Assembly (NCBI RefSeq): GCF_958979055.1
Contig: NC_084886.1
Span: forward strand, 7,206,154 to 7,270,153
Direction: 5' to 3'
DNA from: Alnus glutinosa
Lineage: Eukaryota > Streptophyta > Magnoliopsida > Fagales > Betulaceae
Length of the DNA stretch: 64,000 nt
In this document: one piece after another, positions 34,200-47,670 of the stretch
Layout of the letters: every line of letters begins with the position of its first letter
Numbering within the stretch: position 1 is the stretch's first letter
Made by a program: the position numbers and the translations under genes
Notes under the pieces: generated by a model
The model's database searches: none
What the model was told of the DNA's origin: nothing
What the model saw: the letters and a program-made list of their open reading frames with translations, nothing else

Positions 34200-36296
34200 A
34201 TCACGATCACGAGCCTAAGATAAAACGGAATCAAGCTTGTCCCGGGTAGTCTGGGACTATCACAATATGTCCCGGGTAGTCCGGGACTCCTGGACTTGCT
34301 TGGTAGTTCTGGGTAGTCTCGGGCTACCTCGGTTTCTCTAACAGAGAGGTAGACATGGAGCTCGAGCAGAGTCCTATCCAAAATCTTCTAGAAGGTTCCA
34401 TAGACGTTTTAGATGAAGTGAATTGTAGATATTCCATAATTTGTTAGAGTGAGCTGGACTATAGATATTCTTTCGGTTATTCTTTCCGTTTGTATTTTTA
34501 TTCCTCTGTAATTAAAGTCTATATATACCCACAGCACTCAGTGCATGATATACAATGAGAATCATTTTTCTCCATCTTTCACGTCCCATTCTTCTTTCTT
34601 CCTTGCTTCTTGTTATGGTATCAAAGCCAGGTTTGAGAATTCCTCATAAACTTTTCCTTTCTTCATGTCTTCTTCAAACTTTTCCATCGAAGAATCTTCT
34701 CCCTATCATCTCCACAATGGAGATAGTCCAAGGACTGTTCTTGTCTCTCAGTTGCTCGATGGAGATAATTATCACACATGGAGTCGATCCATGGTGATAG
34801 CGCTTACTGCTAAGAACAAGCTTAGCTTCTTAAATGGTTCACTGGGTAAACCATCCGACGAATCAAGAGCTGAATACCATGCATGGATACACTGCAATAC
34901 GATGGTTACCTCATGGATCTTAAACTCTGTCTCTAAAGACATTGCTACGAGCGTTATTTACATTGATAATGCTGCAGATGTCTGGACAGGCTTGAATGAG
35001 CGTTTCTCATAGAAGAATGAACCACGAATCTACCAGATTTAGAAATCAATCTCCTCTCTCTCGCAGGACGATCTTTCAGTCGGTGCTTATTTTACAAAAA
35101 TCAAAGCACTATGAGATGAGCTAAGTAACTACAGACCTATTCCTTACTGTTCTTGTGGGTCAATCAAAACCATTCATGAGTATGTTTTTCAACTTCTAAT
35201 GGGACCGAATGATTCATTCTCCCATATTTGAGGTCAGATTATGTTGATCAATCCTCTACCTCCAATCAATAAGGTTTTTGCCTTAGTTTTTCGAGAAGAA
35301 CGCCAACGTGAAGCTTTTGCTTCTGTTGGATATTTCACTCACAATTCTGCTGCTATGATGAGTAAAGTCGCTTCTTCTTCACCGCAAATTCGTTTTGGAA
35401 AACCACAGGCCCAGCGCAAAGATAAACCAACATGTAGCCATTGTGGAATTATTGGGCACACGGTGGAGAAATGTTATAGGCTTCATGGCTATCCGCCAGG
35501 TTTTAAGTTCACAAAGAACAAAGGAAACTCTCATTCAGCCAACCATGTTCAGGATTCCGAGGGTCACCCGATTCCTCATCTTTCCATCACACAAGAGCAA
35601 TGTCAACAGCTTTTGGCTCTTCTTAAACCGGCCTCACCTGATCTTTCACCTGCTGCTCATCAAGTAGGTAGTTCTAATCATCAGGATCACCTTTTCTCAA
35701 AGGTGACAGGTAATATTCTTTCCTCAGCTAAATTTCTTTTGAATGTGTTTTTTATTCATCTAGAACCTTTATTGTTGCATCCAAAATTAATCATAAACAA
35801 CATTGGATCATTGATACCGGTGTCACTGACCATATGGTCAGTTCTATCAAATACTTCACAACAATCACTGCAGTTGTTTCTTCACATGTGAAATTATCCA
35901 ATGGCCAGATTGCTTTGGTTACACATCGAAACTGTGAAAATTTCATATTCCTTGATCTTAACTAATGTCCTCTGTGTTCCTTCTTTTACTTTCAATCTTA
36001 TCTCTGCTAGCAAGCTTGTTAAGATCATTCATTGTTGTCTCATTTTCATTCACAAGCTTTGTTTTGTGCAGAATCTTACCAGCTGGGAGACGATTGGAGT
36101 AGGTGAAGAGAGGAATGGCTTATGTTACTTGGTGCAAACAGATTCTGTTTCATCTGTTTTTTCTGCACTTTCAATCAAAAATGTATCAGCTGATATTTGG
36201 CATTGTCGCTTAGGCCATTTATCTTCTTCTAGACTTAATGTGGGGGCAAAATTTAAAAAAAACAAAAATGCGGGGAGGAAATTAATTTTTTAAGGT
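34200..36296 (+). mobile_element. Truncated, dead Ty1/Copia retrotransposon
   Basis: An LTR-like region (about 34200-34610) has a TATA box (CTATATATACCC near 34522) and ends in a primer-binding site, TGGTATCAAAGCCAGG at 34616. The gag frame starts at 34665 (QLLDGDNYHTWSR) and runs through stops at 35010, 35040, 35109 and 35229 to a zinc knuckle of the form CSHCGIIGHTVEKC near 35430. After a frame shift come a protease block (WIIDTGVTDH, the usual third residue changed) and a GAG-pre-integrase phrase (IWHCRLGHLSSSR), where it breaks off near 36240. No 3' LTR, integrase or reverse transcriptase is present. The left boundary is approximate. Confidence 0.85.
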
Positions 36297-37260
36297 CCAC
36301 CTCATAAAAAATATATATTTTTGGGAGATTTTTTAAATTTTTTGGGACTAGCTTATGGCTTTGGGGGCTGAAGACCCCCAAGCCATAGGCTTCTTCCTCC
36401 TCCTTATACGCATATTTATCTGCCTAATTTGTCAGTTTCCAATCACCATTTTCACATTTATAAAAGAATTCGTTTACAATCCTATATCAAGCCCATTTTT
36501 TTCTCTCACGCCAACCAGGAAATTCACGTGCTTTGTTTCAAGTTTCAACCAGGGAAAAAAAATAATAAAAATCGTAGTGTATTATTAAAAAAGACGATCG
36601 TGAAGAAACTCGCCTCAATCGCAAAAAGACCTTTGGTTCCCAACGTCCCGCCCCTGAAACCAGCACGCCGGAGGCAGCAGCTCCCTCTTCACATCAACCA
36701 ATAGAAGAAGAAAAAAAATATTGAATAACAAAAAAATTTGTTGGGTCAAATAAAACCAAGATTGTTAAACCCTAAATGTAAAAGAAACCAAAGTCAGCGA
36801 GTTGAATTTTTACCTGAAATCAAATGCGTTGAATAGCGGAGTAAGAGCACAGACCATCAGGTGAATTTCTGGTTTTTGTTTTGCTAAGTTTGTTGGAGAA
36901 TATGGGAAAAGACAAAAAGTAGGAAAACAAACGGAAGAACCACATGAATGCCAAATGGCAATTAGGGTTTCTGGAAAATGTGAGTCACGAAAGGCCTTGC
37001 GCCAATTTCGGCGTTTTCGGTTCGGTTCCCCCGAAACCAACTGTATCTGTGTTTCGCGCCTTCTTTAACTGCTCTCAGTTGCGACTTGGTGAAGAGGAGG
37101 GCCTGAACGGTGCGTTCTGATTTTCTTTTTAGGGGTTGTTGTATTGGGTTACCGTAGCGCCACGACACGGGTTTCAGGGATTGCTTGGTCTTTGCAAGCG
37201 CCTTTAATTTCACGCTGCATACAACTCTTTTTAGTAATTTTATCCAATAATTATTTCACT
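36297..37260. other. Region between Copia element and AT-rich intergenic DNA
   Basis: A hairpin (TATGGCTTTGGGGG / CCCCCAAGCCATA, about 36354-36389) lies just right of the Copia break. 36800-37200 is richer in GC and has a minus-strand donor at 36812-36813, compatible with a 5' leader exon of the minus-strand gene at 31-33 kb. No protein was recognised. Confidence 0.4.
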
Positions 37261-37356
37261 GCGTTAATTAAGTCTTTTTTTTTCTTTTTTTTTTTTAAGT
37301 AATACTAAATAGTATAAGTACATTCAACATTACAATCCCGACAAATAATTTTATTA

Positions 37357-37698
37357 GTTACTCTTGTGTGATTTTTGTATCTATTTAAGAATGATAAGGC
37401 CTTTAAAATTACCACTTGAAATAGTGATCAATCACAACTTCAATGGTAATTTTAAAAGCCACATCATTTTTAGAGGGACACAAAAGTTACAAAATATTGA
37501 CTTCTAGCATTATTCAATGCTGACATGGCACTCTCGAGTAATTTTAGAAGTTACACTTGTGTCCTTCTTGTATCCCTTCAAGAATTATGTAACGTTTAAA
37601 ATCACCACTTGATTAAAATTCAATAGTAATCAAATTACAAGTTCAATGGTGATTTTAAAAGCCACGTCACTCTTGAAGGGACACAAAAGTGACTTCTA
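37357..37698. mobile_element. Two adjacent MITEs of one family
   Basis: Copy 1 (37357-37490) and copy 2 (37545-37698) each have inverted ends of the type GTGACTTCTA / TAGAAGTTACACTTGTGTCC and a common hairpin core TTTAAAATCACCACTTGATT / CAATGGTGATTTTAAAAGCC. The core matches the element at 23995-24176 and a fragment near 21600. Confidence 0.72.
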
Positions 37699-38142
37699 GC
37701 ATTACTCTACCACTCTCACATACAAATATCTCACAAAGCTAACGTGACAGATTCTAGTAGCCGTTGAATCAACAATTGTTAAAAATAAAAAATAAAAAAA
37801 TCTAATAACATTAATTATGTTTGTAAAATATTTGTATTGTAATTTGTAAATAACATTACCTTTTCTTTTTTCTTTTTTTATGTATTTTCAAATGCTCGTG
37901 CAATTTTGGGATAAAAAAAATACTTGGTGATTGCACAATATAACATTAACTCTTCTTGCATATTGAATCCCAAATATTTTCCTTGTAGTTAATTACTTGA
38001 CTTTTGCACAAATTTAAATAACTTGGAAAATAACCATTTGATCGAAATAGTATTTACATTATCACCACCAATTTTAAGGTCCGATAATAAAAAATAAAAA
38101 ATAAAATAAAAATTGTGATAGCCATTCTGGTCTGAATTCCTC

Positions 38143-38174
<32 letters not shown>

Positions 38175-41100
38175 CCTGATTATTTCAAATCATTTACGTT
38201 ATATAACATGAAAGTCAATTTATTCCTCTATACATACTACTCTTATTTCTTTTACACACTGCAACTACAAAATTGAAGGTTTGAAAACTTTAATATCTTT
38301 TGGTAGTTGGTTCATCTTCAGTCTACACATTGCAAGAAACTAGTAAATCTATGAATGTTCAGTTTGTATCAGTGTATTTCTCTACAAACTTTTTATTTAT
38401 TGACTTTTAGAGGATGTTTGACTCATTTCTGCACAGGCTGCCCTTCTGTTCATATTCTTCTTGAGTGTTGGAGTTTGAACGAAACACAATGGTGTTTTCA
38501 TTGGTATTTATTTCTCTACTTTATATTATTTTTTTGTATGTTTGCACCCTCAACATGTTGAAGAAAGTGTTCATAATCAAAGGGTGGCACTGGCAGCATA
38601 AGTTCAATAATTAAAAAAATTGAGCATTTCAGCTATATATGATTGTTGTTTATCAACCTTGATCATTTCTTCTGGAGTTGTAATTAACTTAAAAAATTTA
38701 GGTTCATGAATCATGTACAAGTTAAAAACTATCAGTTCATTCTTTAAAAAAAGTCTACATTCCATAAAAGAATACACCGTTAGATTTTAATGTCGAAACT
38801 TTAAATCCCAAAGAGCGTCATCTCTTAAATATTCAAGACATGAACCTAAAAACACATATTTCTAAATCTCTAGTGGTTCATTTTAAATCCTTCGCATTTG
38901 GTGCTAATGAAATTGATGCTTTTTCTCTAGAACGAGATATAGGATTACATCATACGATGTGGGACTATCAATCCTAGTTTTTTTTTTTAAAGCGAATCTA
39001 TATCAAATTCATCTTTCAAAATATCCATTTTCAGGATCAACAAAGTATCCTCGTCGCTTTTCAAGCTTCTTGGTCCACACAATTTTCATCTTGATTTTAG
39101 TATTCTCCTAAGGATGCCGCATATTGCCTGCCATGTTATATTTTTACTATGAAAACAGTTGGATGTCCTTGATGGGATCTATTCATTGTCAAAGTGATTT
39201 AGAAGTTGGAAAAATATTAATGATGAAACGAAATGTGAATTTTTTAATCATATTGGGAAGGATATTTGTTCACCCCATACTAATGCTGTGAAATTTGATT
39301 AAGATTTATTAAAATAATCATGACATATTCATAAAGTAGTGAACATATAAAGTACCAAGCAAGTTCGAAATAATCAAATGCCATGTGAAAACTTCTATTA
39401 ATGTTGTTCAGTGACTTGCATTTCAAATATGTGCTTTTAGAGGTCATGATAAGACCGGCCCCTAAAGCAAAAAATCGAGATAATTTTATTGAGAGTCTTA
39501 AACTTTTGACAACATATAATGATAAATTTGTAAATTAAGGTTGTTTTGGAAAAAACTCATAAATTTGCGAAGTATACTTCATATATAATTTAAAAAGAGA
39601 TTTTGCATATCCTTGTAAGTCAAGTACAAAATACAATTCGTGAAGATATTGAGAATTATAAATTTTGCATTATTGTAGATAACGTACGGAATGAATCTAA
39701 GATAAAAACAAATGGGTATTGTTTTGAAATTTATTGGCAAATATGATTTTATTATAAAAACGCTTCTTTGATTTTGTCCATGTTAAAGATATATATATAC
39801 ATATTGGCATTGACTCTTAAAAAAATAAAATATTCGTTGTCCTTTATCGTCATTGTGTTGATATATTTAATATTCCCGACGCCACATAAATATTGAATGA
39901 TGGGGTGATATGGAGAATTTTTGGAGGGCAATATTAGATGTCAAAGGGCATAGAAATAAAAAGATTTCCTTTGAGGGCATTTGGAAAGAAAATTTCTATA
40001 TAAAACTATTTTTACAACACATTCAGAAGTTGAGACCAATCAACAAGACGGATTGACTTTGATCAGGGTTGACAATTTTTTTTTCTTTTTTTTCTTTTTT
40101 TTTTTTTTTACAAACAAGTCGATATATATATATAGGTGTAGGTGGATTTTAGATCACATTGTAAATTTGTTAAAAAAAATGTAGATATATTATTTTCTAA
40201 ATAAATTGAAGAATGAGAAAAATGGACGAGGTCGTAGCATTTTCTCTCCATTCGGTGTGAAGAAAGTAGCGCCTGAACACCTTCATCACGAAACTGAATG
40301 ATTAACTATGCGGACCAATATTATATGATTGGAAATTGTTAAATAATTATATTATGTACTGTGATATTCAATAAATAATTAGATAACACTCTACATCCTC
40401 TATTTTATAAATGATTGAAGTTAGAAACTCAGTTTGTTGATTTTTTTTTTTTTTTTTTTTTGTTGGTGTTTTGACTTTTGTTTTATTTTAAAACAAATAA
40501 TTCAAACACAAACATTAATTCTAAAAACACAAAACAATTATAAAATACATTAGCAAACAGTTCATGGTTTTTTTTTTTTTCTAGTAATCATGAGTGTATT
40601 TAAATAATGGATTTCGGTAAATAAAAAGGGGTCCGACTTTCATGTGCTGCGTTAAAAACCTATCAAAGTAGTTCTCCCCCCGACTCTTTCCTTATTCTAA
40701 ATAACACAATGGTTATTGTTTGTCTTTTTTCTATATTTACTTTATGCGGCGATCAACGGGGTGAAGTTTTTTCTGTTATTTTGGGTTCAATTTTCGTTTA
40801 TTCGTTTTCTAAGGTTTTGTTTACACGAAATCTTAAGAATACTGATCTTAGATATCCGATCTGTCTTTCATTTTATCTCCAGTTCTTTTCTTGGAGCAAA
40901 TCACTGACCTATGCAGAGGAATTATCATAGATGTGGAAGAATTGTCACTTATGGTAGGGGATTGCATTTGGAAATGTGCTTGTAGTGGAGATGAAAAAGC
41001 AAGATAATCATTGTCTAATTAAAGTTATGGTGGACCGGGCAGTTGACATGGACATGATTCAACGAAATATGCTGTAAATCTGCAAGTTGATTAGGATGAT

Positions 41101-41303
41101 GGCATTTAAAGAGTTTAACAAAGCATATCACATATTTGGATGGAAGAAAATTTTCATTGTATATATGATATTATTTTGTTAGAGCAACATGCTCTATTTT
41201 TTATGAAATGAATAAAGAATAAGCATTGTTGAAAAAAAAAAAAAAACTATTATTAACTCTCTAAATGTATGATTAACGATAGTGCCTATTGTTGTATTGC
41301 ATA
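37699..41303. other. Gene-poor AT-rich region
   Basis: This contains TTTTC and T runs (38145-38175, 40070-40110, 40440-40461) and no supported gene. 40690-41245 ends in AATAAAG, then a poly-A run, and could be the 3' end of a retroposed or LINE sequence; its single open frame is not recognisable. Confidence 0.5.
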
Positions 41304-42212
41304 TAGGGGTGAGCATGGGGAGGAGGGGAGGAGCGGGTTTCCCCCTTTTTGGGTCTCGCTTCACACACCTGCGGGTTCACAAATTCACACCCGTGGCCTG
41401 TTGAAAATCAATAGTATCCATGCAGTGCGGGGCGAATTGTGCGAGTATCCCTGATTTAGGCCAAAACATGAGAAAAATCAAATTAAAGCCATATTCAATA
41501 CCTAAAAAGCTAGCAAAGATTCAATATCCATATTCAATACCTAGATTCAAGCCATATTCATAAAGAAATGATAACAACAGAGGCTAGAGAATGAGAGAAA
41601 CACCAACCTATGGACAAGGATGCATCGCGGAGCCACAACCGAAGGTCTTGAAGTCGATATTCCCAGTCTTGAAACCGCATGTTCATGACGTCCCCACAGG
41701 CCACAAGACTAGCAAAGCTAGCGAAGATGGGAACGATCGATCGAGGCTGTGGCGTTGTGCAACACGGGGAAAGAAAATGGAAGATGAAGAACTTAGGGTT
41801 TTTTTTGGAGTGTTGCATTTTTAGTATTTAGATTGGAAGAGGGCGTCTTCCAATCTTCCTCAGAAATGGAAAGAAGAAGACGAAGGGCGGAAGGGGGTGA
41901 AGGGGTGAAGGAGAAAAGGAAGAAGATGAAGGGCAAGCGGCGAAAGGGTTTCTTGGCTAAGAAAATAGAAATGATGAAGGGGTAGCAGGGTAGGGTTTTC
42001 AGAATTTTAAGTTTTTAGAGGGTCAATGGGGCAAGGCGGGATGGGTCCTCGAGGTTTCTAAAAACCCTAACCAGCAACCCATCCCACATCGTGCGGATAT
42101 ATCATTTTTGGACTCATACCCACAAAAAATCAACTAAAATCAAAAAATTTAGGGGTGAGGCGGGGTGAGGCATGTGGGTTGAGGCGGGACTGCTAGTTTT
42201 TGATCACTCTTA
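41304..42212. mobile_element. hAT-like non-autonomous element, ATTGCATA target duplication
   Basis: ATTGCATA occurs at 41296-41303 and 42213-42220. The ends are TAGGGGTGAGCAT at the left and, inverted from the right, TAAGAGTGATCAA. GGGGTGAGGCGGG-type GC-rich phrases lie near both ends. It is 909 bp and no transposase was seen. Confidence 0.8.
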
Positions 42213-43140
42213 ATTGCATATCCTAATCGAATTTGGCTTACATGTTATAAAATTGACACATCTTCAGTAAAATACTTAGACGGTCAAGATTTAATAACAA
42301 AAATTTTAAAATAACGGCGTTGTCAAAGACGAAAAGAAAAAAGACAGTTTTTTTTTTTTTTTTTTTTTTTTCTATTATTAGGTGGGAAGTAATGAAAAAA
42401 CCTTCCTGAGGAAGCATACTTTCTTCTTTTTCTTTTTTTCTTTTTCCTTTTCTGATGAAAATAAACAATTTTTAGGAATTAAAAAAAAGAAAAAAGAAAA
42501 AAAAAAAGAAGATAAAAGGGAGCAGAAACATTCTTCTTCTTCCAATTAAATGTCGAAACATGTTACTACAAAGTGTGAATAAGAAACAGAGAGAATCTAA
42601 AAAAACCACTGGTGGAACATATTGATTGACTTTTCATGTGCCCGACAAAAAAACATACTGGAGGGACTAACGGTAAGATATTACGCGTGGCAGAATGCGA
42701 GACCACGTGGACAACAATTCTGGGACCCATCGCCCTCTTGTTCCAACAGCAAGCCGCCGCGTATTGACTATCCGATGTATAACTTGACCGGGTATCGGGT
42801 CCCACCTCCACCGGCATGCCCCAGCTTGCAGAAAACACAGGCGTGGAAGAAAAATAAAACAATAAAAAAAGAAAGAAAAGAAACGAAAGCAAAGCATTGA
42901 AAGCAAAGCAAAGCAGCTCAGAGTCTCAGATATCAGACGAAGAAAAAGAAGAGGTTGTAGACTTGTAGTGGAATTATTGAAGCGAAGAAACTCGCTTTTA
43001 CAAAGAAATTGCTGTTTTCAGAAAACTAAGAGAACAGTTTTGTTTCTCTGCTTCAAATATTTATCAAACAGACTCTCTTTGTGGGAGAGACAGGCTAAGG
43101 TTTCTCAGTGCTCGTGGGGTTTCTTGACTTCACTGAGAAA
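42213..43140. other. Upstream region and leader of the RPK2-like gene
   Basis: T-rich and A-rich tracts (42344-42372, 42425-42510) are followed by GC-richer sequence at 42660-42840 and a purine-rich leader from about 42900. No other gene was seen. Confidence 0.5.
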
Positions 43141-46100
43141 ATGAAATGCCATTTCTTCCGCAAAACCAAGACCCTGGTTTTGTTTTTACTGTTTTTTCTG
43201 TTTTGCAATTCTTCTACGGTTTCCGGGAAGGTGTTTCCCGATAAATCGATTCTGCTGGAATTCAAGAGCTCTGTTTCCGACCCTTCTGGGATTCTCTCTG
43301 GCTGGAACTCCGACAACCCAGACCACTGTTCCTGGTTCGGGGTCTCCTGCGACTCGAATTCAAGGGTTTCCGAGATCAGTATCACTGGTGGTGGTGGCGG
43401 CTACAGAGGTAACTCATCTCAAGCTCTTTCTTGCTCTGAGTTTTCTGAGTTTCCATATAATGGCTTTGGAATTAGAAGAACTTGTTCAAGTGGTAGTGGA
43501 AAATTAGTAGGCAATTTGTCAGCTTTGATTGGGAAACTCACTGAGCTTAGAGTTTTATCGCTGCCTTGTAATGGTCTTAGTGGTGAACTTCCTGTGAAAA
43601 TTTGGGGTTTAGAGAGGTTAGAGGTGCTTGATCTTGAGGGGAGTTCGTTGACTGGGATATTGCCGGTGAGATTTCCGGGTTTGAGAAAATTGCGGGTTTT
43701 GAATCTTGGGTTTAATAGATTTGAGGGGGAGATTCCTTTTTCACTTTCAAAATGTGTGGGTTTGGAGGTCTTGAATTTAGCTGGTAATAGAGTGAACGGG
43801 TCGATTCCTGGGATTTTTGGTAGTTTTCCGAGGTTGCAGGGGCTTTATCTGTCCCAAAATAAGTTAACTGGGGCTTTTCCGGATGGATTTGGATATAACT
43901 GTCCTAGTATTGAACATCTTGATGTGTCACAGAATTTCCTAGATAGTCGGATTCCGCCTAGTTTGGGAAGTTGTGGGCGTTTACGGACTCTTAAGTTGTT
44001 TTCAAATATGTTGGATGATGTCATTCCTAGAGAGCTTGGTCGGCTTCAAAGGCTTGAAGTTTTAGATGTTTCTAGAAACAGCCTTAGCGGTCCAATCCCT
44101 GCTGAGCTTGGACAGTGCCTCAACTTGTCGGTTCTTGTCCTCTTGAATCTTTTTAATCCTCTTCCAACCAATGGAAATTCAAGTGGAGATTCATCACCTG
44201 ATTCTCAGGGCGAGTACAATTATTTTGAAGGCTCAATTCCAATGGAAATTACAACCCTTCCAAAGTTAAGAATAGTTTGGGCGCCTAGGGCTAATCTGGA
44301 AGGGAAGCTTCCAAGAACCTGGGGTAGTTGTGAGAACCTGGAAATGGTGAACTTAGCTATGAACCTTTTCAGTGGAGAGATCAGTGGAGTGTTTGAGAGA
44401 TGCAAGAAGCTGCATTATCTTGATTTGAGCTCAAATAAGCTTACTGGAGAGCTTGATAAGAAACTTCCAGTTCCTTGTATGACCCTTTTTGACATTAGTG
44501 GGAACCTCATGTCAGGGCCCATTCCCAAATTTAATTACAGTGTGTGCAGCCGTATGCCTTCCTTGAATTCAGATCTTCTTGGAGTTCACAACTCATCATT
44601 TGCATATCTATCCTACTTTACTTGTAAAACCAGTCTTGGAGCTCCTTTGCCATTTTCTGGTGCTAGGTTTATGATTCACAATTTTGGTGGGAACAACTTC
44701 ACCGGTCCACTGCAATGGCTCCCAGCTGCAGCAGAGAGATTAGAGGAGCGGACTGATTATGCATTTCTTGCTGGTGGAAATAAGCTTAATGGATCATTTC
44801 CTGGAAGTCTATTTGGAAAATGTGATGGATTAAATGGAATGATTGCTAATATTAGCAACAACAGATTTTCTGGTAATATCCCCTTGAAGATTGGTGCAAT
44901 GTGTAGATCTCTTAGATTCTTGGATGCCTCTGAGAATCAAATCTCTGGGTCAATACCACAAAGTATTGGGGATTTGAAATTCCTTGTTGTTCTTGACTTG
45001 AGTGGGAACAAACTGCAAGGTCAGATTCCAGCAGGTGTTAGTCATATGAAGCATCTTAAGCATCTTTCCCTGGCTGGTAACAACCTGACTGGTGCCATCC
45101 CTTCTAGCTTCACAAGTTTAGGCTCCCTTGAAGTGTTAGAACTTTCAGCAAATTCTCTTTCTGGTGAGATTCCAGAAAGTATTGCGGACTTGAGAAATTT
45201 AACTGTTCTTCTGATCGACAACAATAAACTCTCAGGGCAGATTCCCTCTGGGTTGGCTAATGTCACCTCTCTGTCAACTTTTAATGCGTCCTTCAATAAC
45301 CTGTCTGGACCATTTCCGCAGAATCTTAATGTGATGAATTGCAGTGGACTCCAAGGAAACCCTTTCCTTTCCTCTTGTCATTTAGTCTCCTTGACGGTAC
45401 CATCTCCATCTCCGCCAGATAGCAATGGGGATCCACAAAGTAATGTAGCTTCCCCATCACAAAGAGTTAGTAATAGATTGAGCTCGATTGAGATTGCATC
45501 CTTAACTTCTGCTTCAGCCATTGTCTTAGTTCTTCTAGCTCTAATCATCCTTTTCTTTTACACACGAAAATGGGTTCCAAACTCCAGGGTGCAGGTTTCT
45601 GAATCGAGGGAAATTACAGTTTTCATTGACATTAGGGTTCCACTGACATTTGAGAATATTGTTTCGGCAACAGGAAATTTCAGTAATGGCAACTGCATTG
45701 GGAGTGGAGGTTTTGGGGCCACTTACAGGGCTGAGATTTCTCCAGGAGTCCTAGTGGCTGTAAAGAGGCTTGCTGCTGGAAGGTTCCAAGGTGCACAACA
45801 GTTCCATGCTGAGATTAAGACACTTGGGAGGGTGAGACACGCTAATCTTGTAACTTTAATAGGCTACCATGCCAGTGAAACAGAGATGTTCCTCATATAT
45901 AATTATTTGCCTGGCGGTAATTTGGAAAATTTTATTAAGGAAAGATCCAAAAGAGATGTGGACTGGAAGGTTCTTCACAAGATTGCTCTGGATATAGCCC
46001 ATGCACTTGCTTATCTGCATGATCAGTGTGTTCCACGCATCCTACACCGTGACGTCAAGCCAAGTAATATATTATTGGATAATGACTTCAATGCTTATTT

Positions 46101-46521
46101 GTCTGACTTTGGGTTATCAAGGCTTTTGGGAACTTCAGAAACCCATGCAACAACCGGTGTAGCAGGAACATTTGGGTATCTGGCGCCTGAGTATGCTATG
46201 ACCTGTCGTGTGTCTGAGAAGGCTGATGTTTACAGCTATGGTGTTGTGCTGCTTGAATTGCTATCAGATAAGAAGGCCTTGGATCCTTCATTTTCTACAC
46301 ACGGAAATGGTTTCAATATCGTTTCTTGGGCGTGCATGCTGTTAGGACAGGGTCGGGCTGAGGAGTTCTTCACAGCTGGGCTTTGGAATGAAGGCCCCCA
46401 GGATGATCTGGAGCACGTGTTGAACTTGGCTGTCACATGTACTGTTGAGTCCCTCTCCCACAGGCCTACAATGAAGCAAGTTGTCCACATTTTGAGGCGA
46501 ATTCAGCCTTCATCAGGCTAG
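43141..46521 (+). CDS. RPK2: LRR receptor-like kinase, RPK2/TOADSTOOL2-like
   Basis: This is an intact single-exon gene of 1126 aa; Arabidopsis RPK2 is about 1150 aa and also intronless. It is a plasma-membrane receptor kinase; RPK2 is known for roles in anther development, embryo patterning and CLV3-related meristem signalling. Translation starts at ATG 43141 (MKCHFFRK); an upstream in-frame GTG was not used. A hydrophobic signal segment (about residues 10-32) precedes the LRR N-terminal cap ([18 protein letters not shown]). About 20 leucine-rich repeats follow, interrupted by a cysteine-containing island, then a Ser/Pro-rich juxtamembrane stretch and a transmembrane helix (about 785-807). 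The kinase domain has the P-loop GSGGFGATY, catalytic HRDVKPSN (about 969), DFGLS and APEYAMT, so it appears catalytically competent. It ends with [15 protein letters not shown] and a short tail. Neighbour: convergent with the GDPD gene. Confidence 0.96.
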   Translation: MKCHFFRKTKTLVLFLLFFLFCNSSTVSGKVFPDKSILLEFKSSVSDPSGILSGWNSDNPDHCSWFGVSCDSNSRVSEISITGGGGGYRGNSSQALSCSEFSEFPYNGFGIRRTCSSGSGKLVGNLSALIGKLTELRVLSLPCNGLSGELPVKIWGLERLEVLDLEGSSLTGILPVRFPGLRKLRVLNLGFNRFEGEIPFSLSKCVGLEVLNLAGNRVNGSIPGIFGSFPRLQGLYLSQNKLTGAFPDGFGYNCPSIEHLDVSQNFLDSRIPPSLGSCGRLRTLKLFSNMLDDVIPRELGRLQRLEVLDVSRNSLSGPIPAELGQCLNLSVLVLLNLFNPLPTNGNSSGDSSPDSQGEYNYFEGSIPMEITTLPKLRIVWAPRANLEGKLPRTWGSCENLEMVNLAMNLFSGEISGVFERCKKLHYLDLSSNKLTGELDKKLPVPCMTLFDISGNLMSGPIPKFNYSVCSRMPSLNSDLLGVHNSSFAYLSYFTCKTSLGAPLPFSGARFMIHNFGGNNFTGPLQWLPAAAERLEERTDYAFLAGGNKLNGSFPGSLFGKCDGLNGMIANISNNRFSGNIPLKIGAMCRSLRFLDASENQISGSIPQSIGDLKFLVVLDLSGNKLQGQIPAGVSHMKHLKHLSLAGNNLTGAIPSSFTSLGSLEVLELSANSLSGEIPESIADLRNLTVLLIDNNKLSGQIPSGLANVTSLSTFNASFNNLSGPFPQNLNVMNCSGLQGNPFLSSCHLVSLTVPSPSPPDSNGDPQSNVASPSQRVSNRLSSIEIASLTSASAIVLVLLALIILFFYTRKWVPNSRVQVSESREITVFIDIRVPLTFENIVSATGNFSNGNCIGSGGFGATYRAEISPGVLVAVKRLAAGRFQGAQQFHAEIKTLGRVRHANLVTLIGYHASETEMFLIYNYLPGGNLENFIKERSKRDVDWKVLHKIALDIAHALAYLHDQCVPRILHRDVKPSNILLDNDFNAYLSDFGLSRLLGTSETHATTGVAGTFGYLAPEYAMTCRVSEKADVYSYGVVLLELLSDKKALDPSFSTHGNGFNIVSWACMLLGQGRAEEFFTAGLWNEGPQDDLEHVLNLAVTCTVESLSHRPTMKQVVHILRRIQPSSG

Positions 46522-47670
46522 GTAGACAATAGGCTTTTGGATTTATTAACCATTGTAGGTGTAAGTGTAGAAACTTGTATTGCCCTTTTTCTCCGCCTGG
46601 CAGTATAGGTAGCATGATATACTTGTAATCTGTGCATTTTCACCGTGTGGGGGGCATCTGTCAGATTTGGTCCTGAGGTTTTGTTGAATCCTTGTTATAA
46701 TCTGCAGAAGAAAAATATTGGTCCTTCGGGCTGTGAATTTTTTCAGAATATGTTTTCCTACATGGCTACATGTATCTCAGTTCATTGTTCATTGAAATGT
46801 AAGCCAAACAGGAGTTATAGTGGTTGATTATCCCGTTAGCCATGTATGATCTTTCTTTATCTCAAGTTTCCTTGCTGTAATTGACATCGGAATATAGTAC
46901 AAGGAATTTTCGAATCTAAAATGCGGCTATGCTGAGGTTATTCCTGAGTAAGCTGTTGATGTTTCTTTAGCTGCTAATCCTCCAAATAATCTGCACCAAG
47001 AGCTCACAGCCAAGATCCACACAAACAAAAATTCTTCCAGCGTTAAGTTTTTTGTTTTTTGTTTTTTTGTTTTTTTTTTAATTTTTTAAAATCTTTTCAA
47101 GTCCACTCGACTTCCTTTTTCTTTTTTTGGATGGTCAGAAGAACCCAGTATTTACTTGGCTGGCCAGTTTTAGAGTTTTTGTAGCTAGGCATCAAATCTT
47201 CAACAAAAAGATTCAATCTGATGGCTTTTGGGGCACTTATATTCAAGCACCATGTCAGAAGTATGAATTATGCTTATTGGATGCTGTTTTGTGAATTTTG
47301 AGTCTCATTGTGGAATAATGCCCTAAGGTTATTTGCTGCTTCATTTTGTATCAACTATTGCTTTAAGATACATATGTATAAGAGGAATGGATTTATTTTA
47401 GGCTCAGGTAATTAGTGTAAAGATTGTAGAAAAATCCAAAGTCAAATCTTTACAGATTTGGGAGTAGCTTTGGTCACAAAAGATGTTTGTTAGTTCATAG
47501 CTGCATACGCAGCACAATAAACGAGTGGGGTAACTTGATGAAACCCAGCTGAGACAAAATGTAGCCATTACAAATTTATCAATAAATAGATGAAATAATG
47601 TAACCACAAATGAAGAACATCTCTACTATCTTTTATGTATGATGAGATAATTGATGCAATCACATCTCTG
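46522..47670. other. Intergenic region between convergent RPK2-like and GDPD genes
   Basis: This contains the 3' regions of both genes and a T-rich stretch (47045-47085). No gene or repeat with clear ends was seen. Confidence 0.5.

Noticed and set aside
40690-41245. Small gene ending in poly-A
   Set aside because: The frame is unrecognisable and lacks flanking duplications that I can read. It is more likely retroposon debris.
43108-43140. Upstream in-frame start adding 11 residues to the RPK2-like kinase
   Set aside because: The upstream codon is GTG. The ATG at 43141 gives a normal signal-peptide N-terminus.
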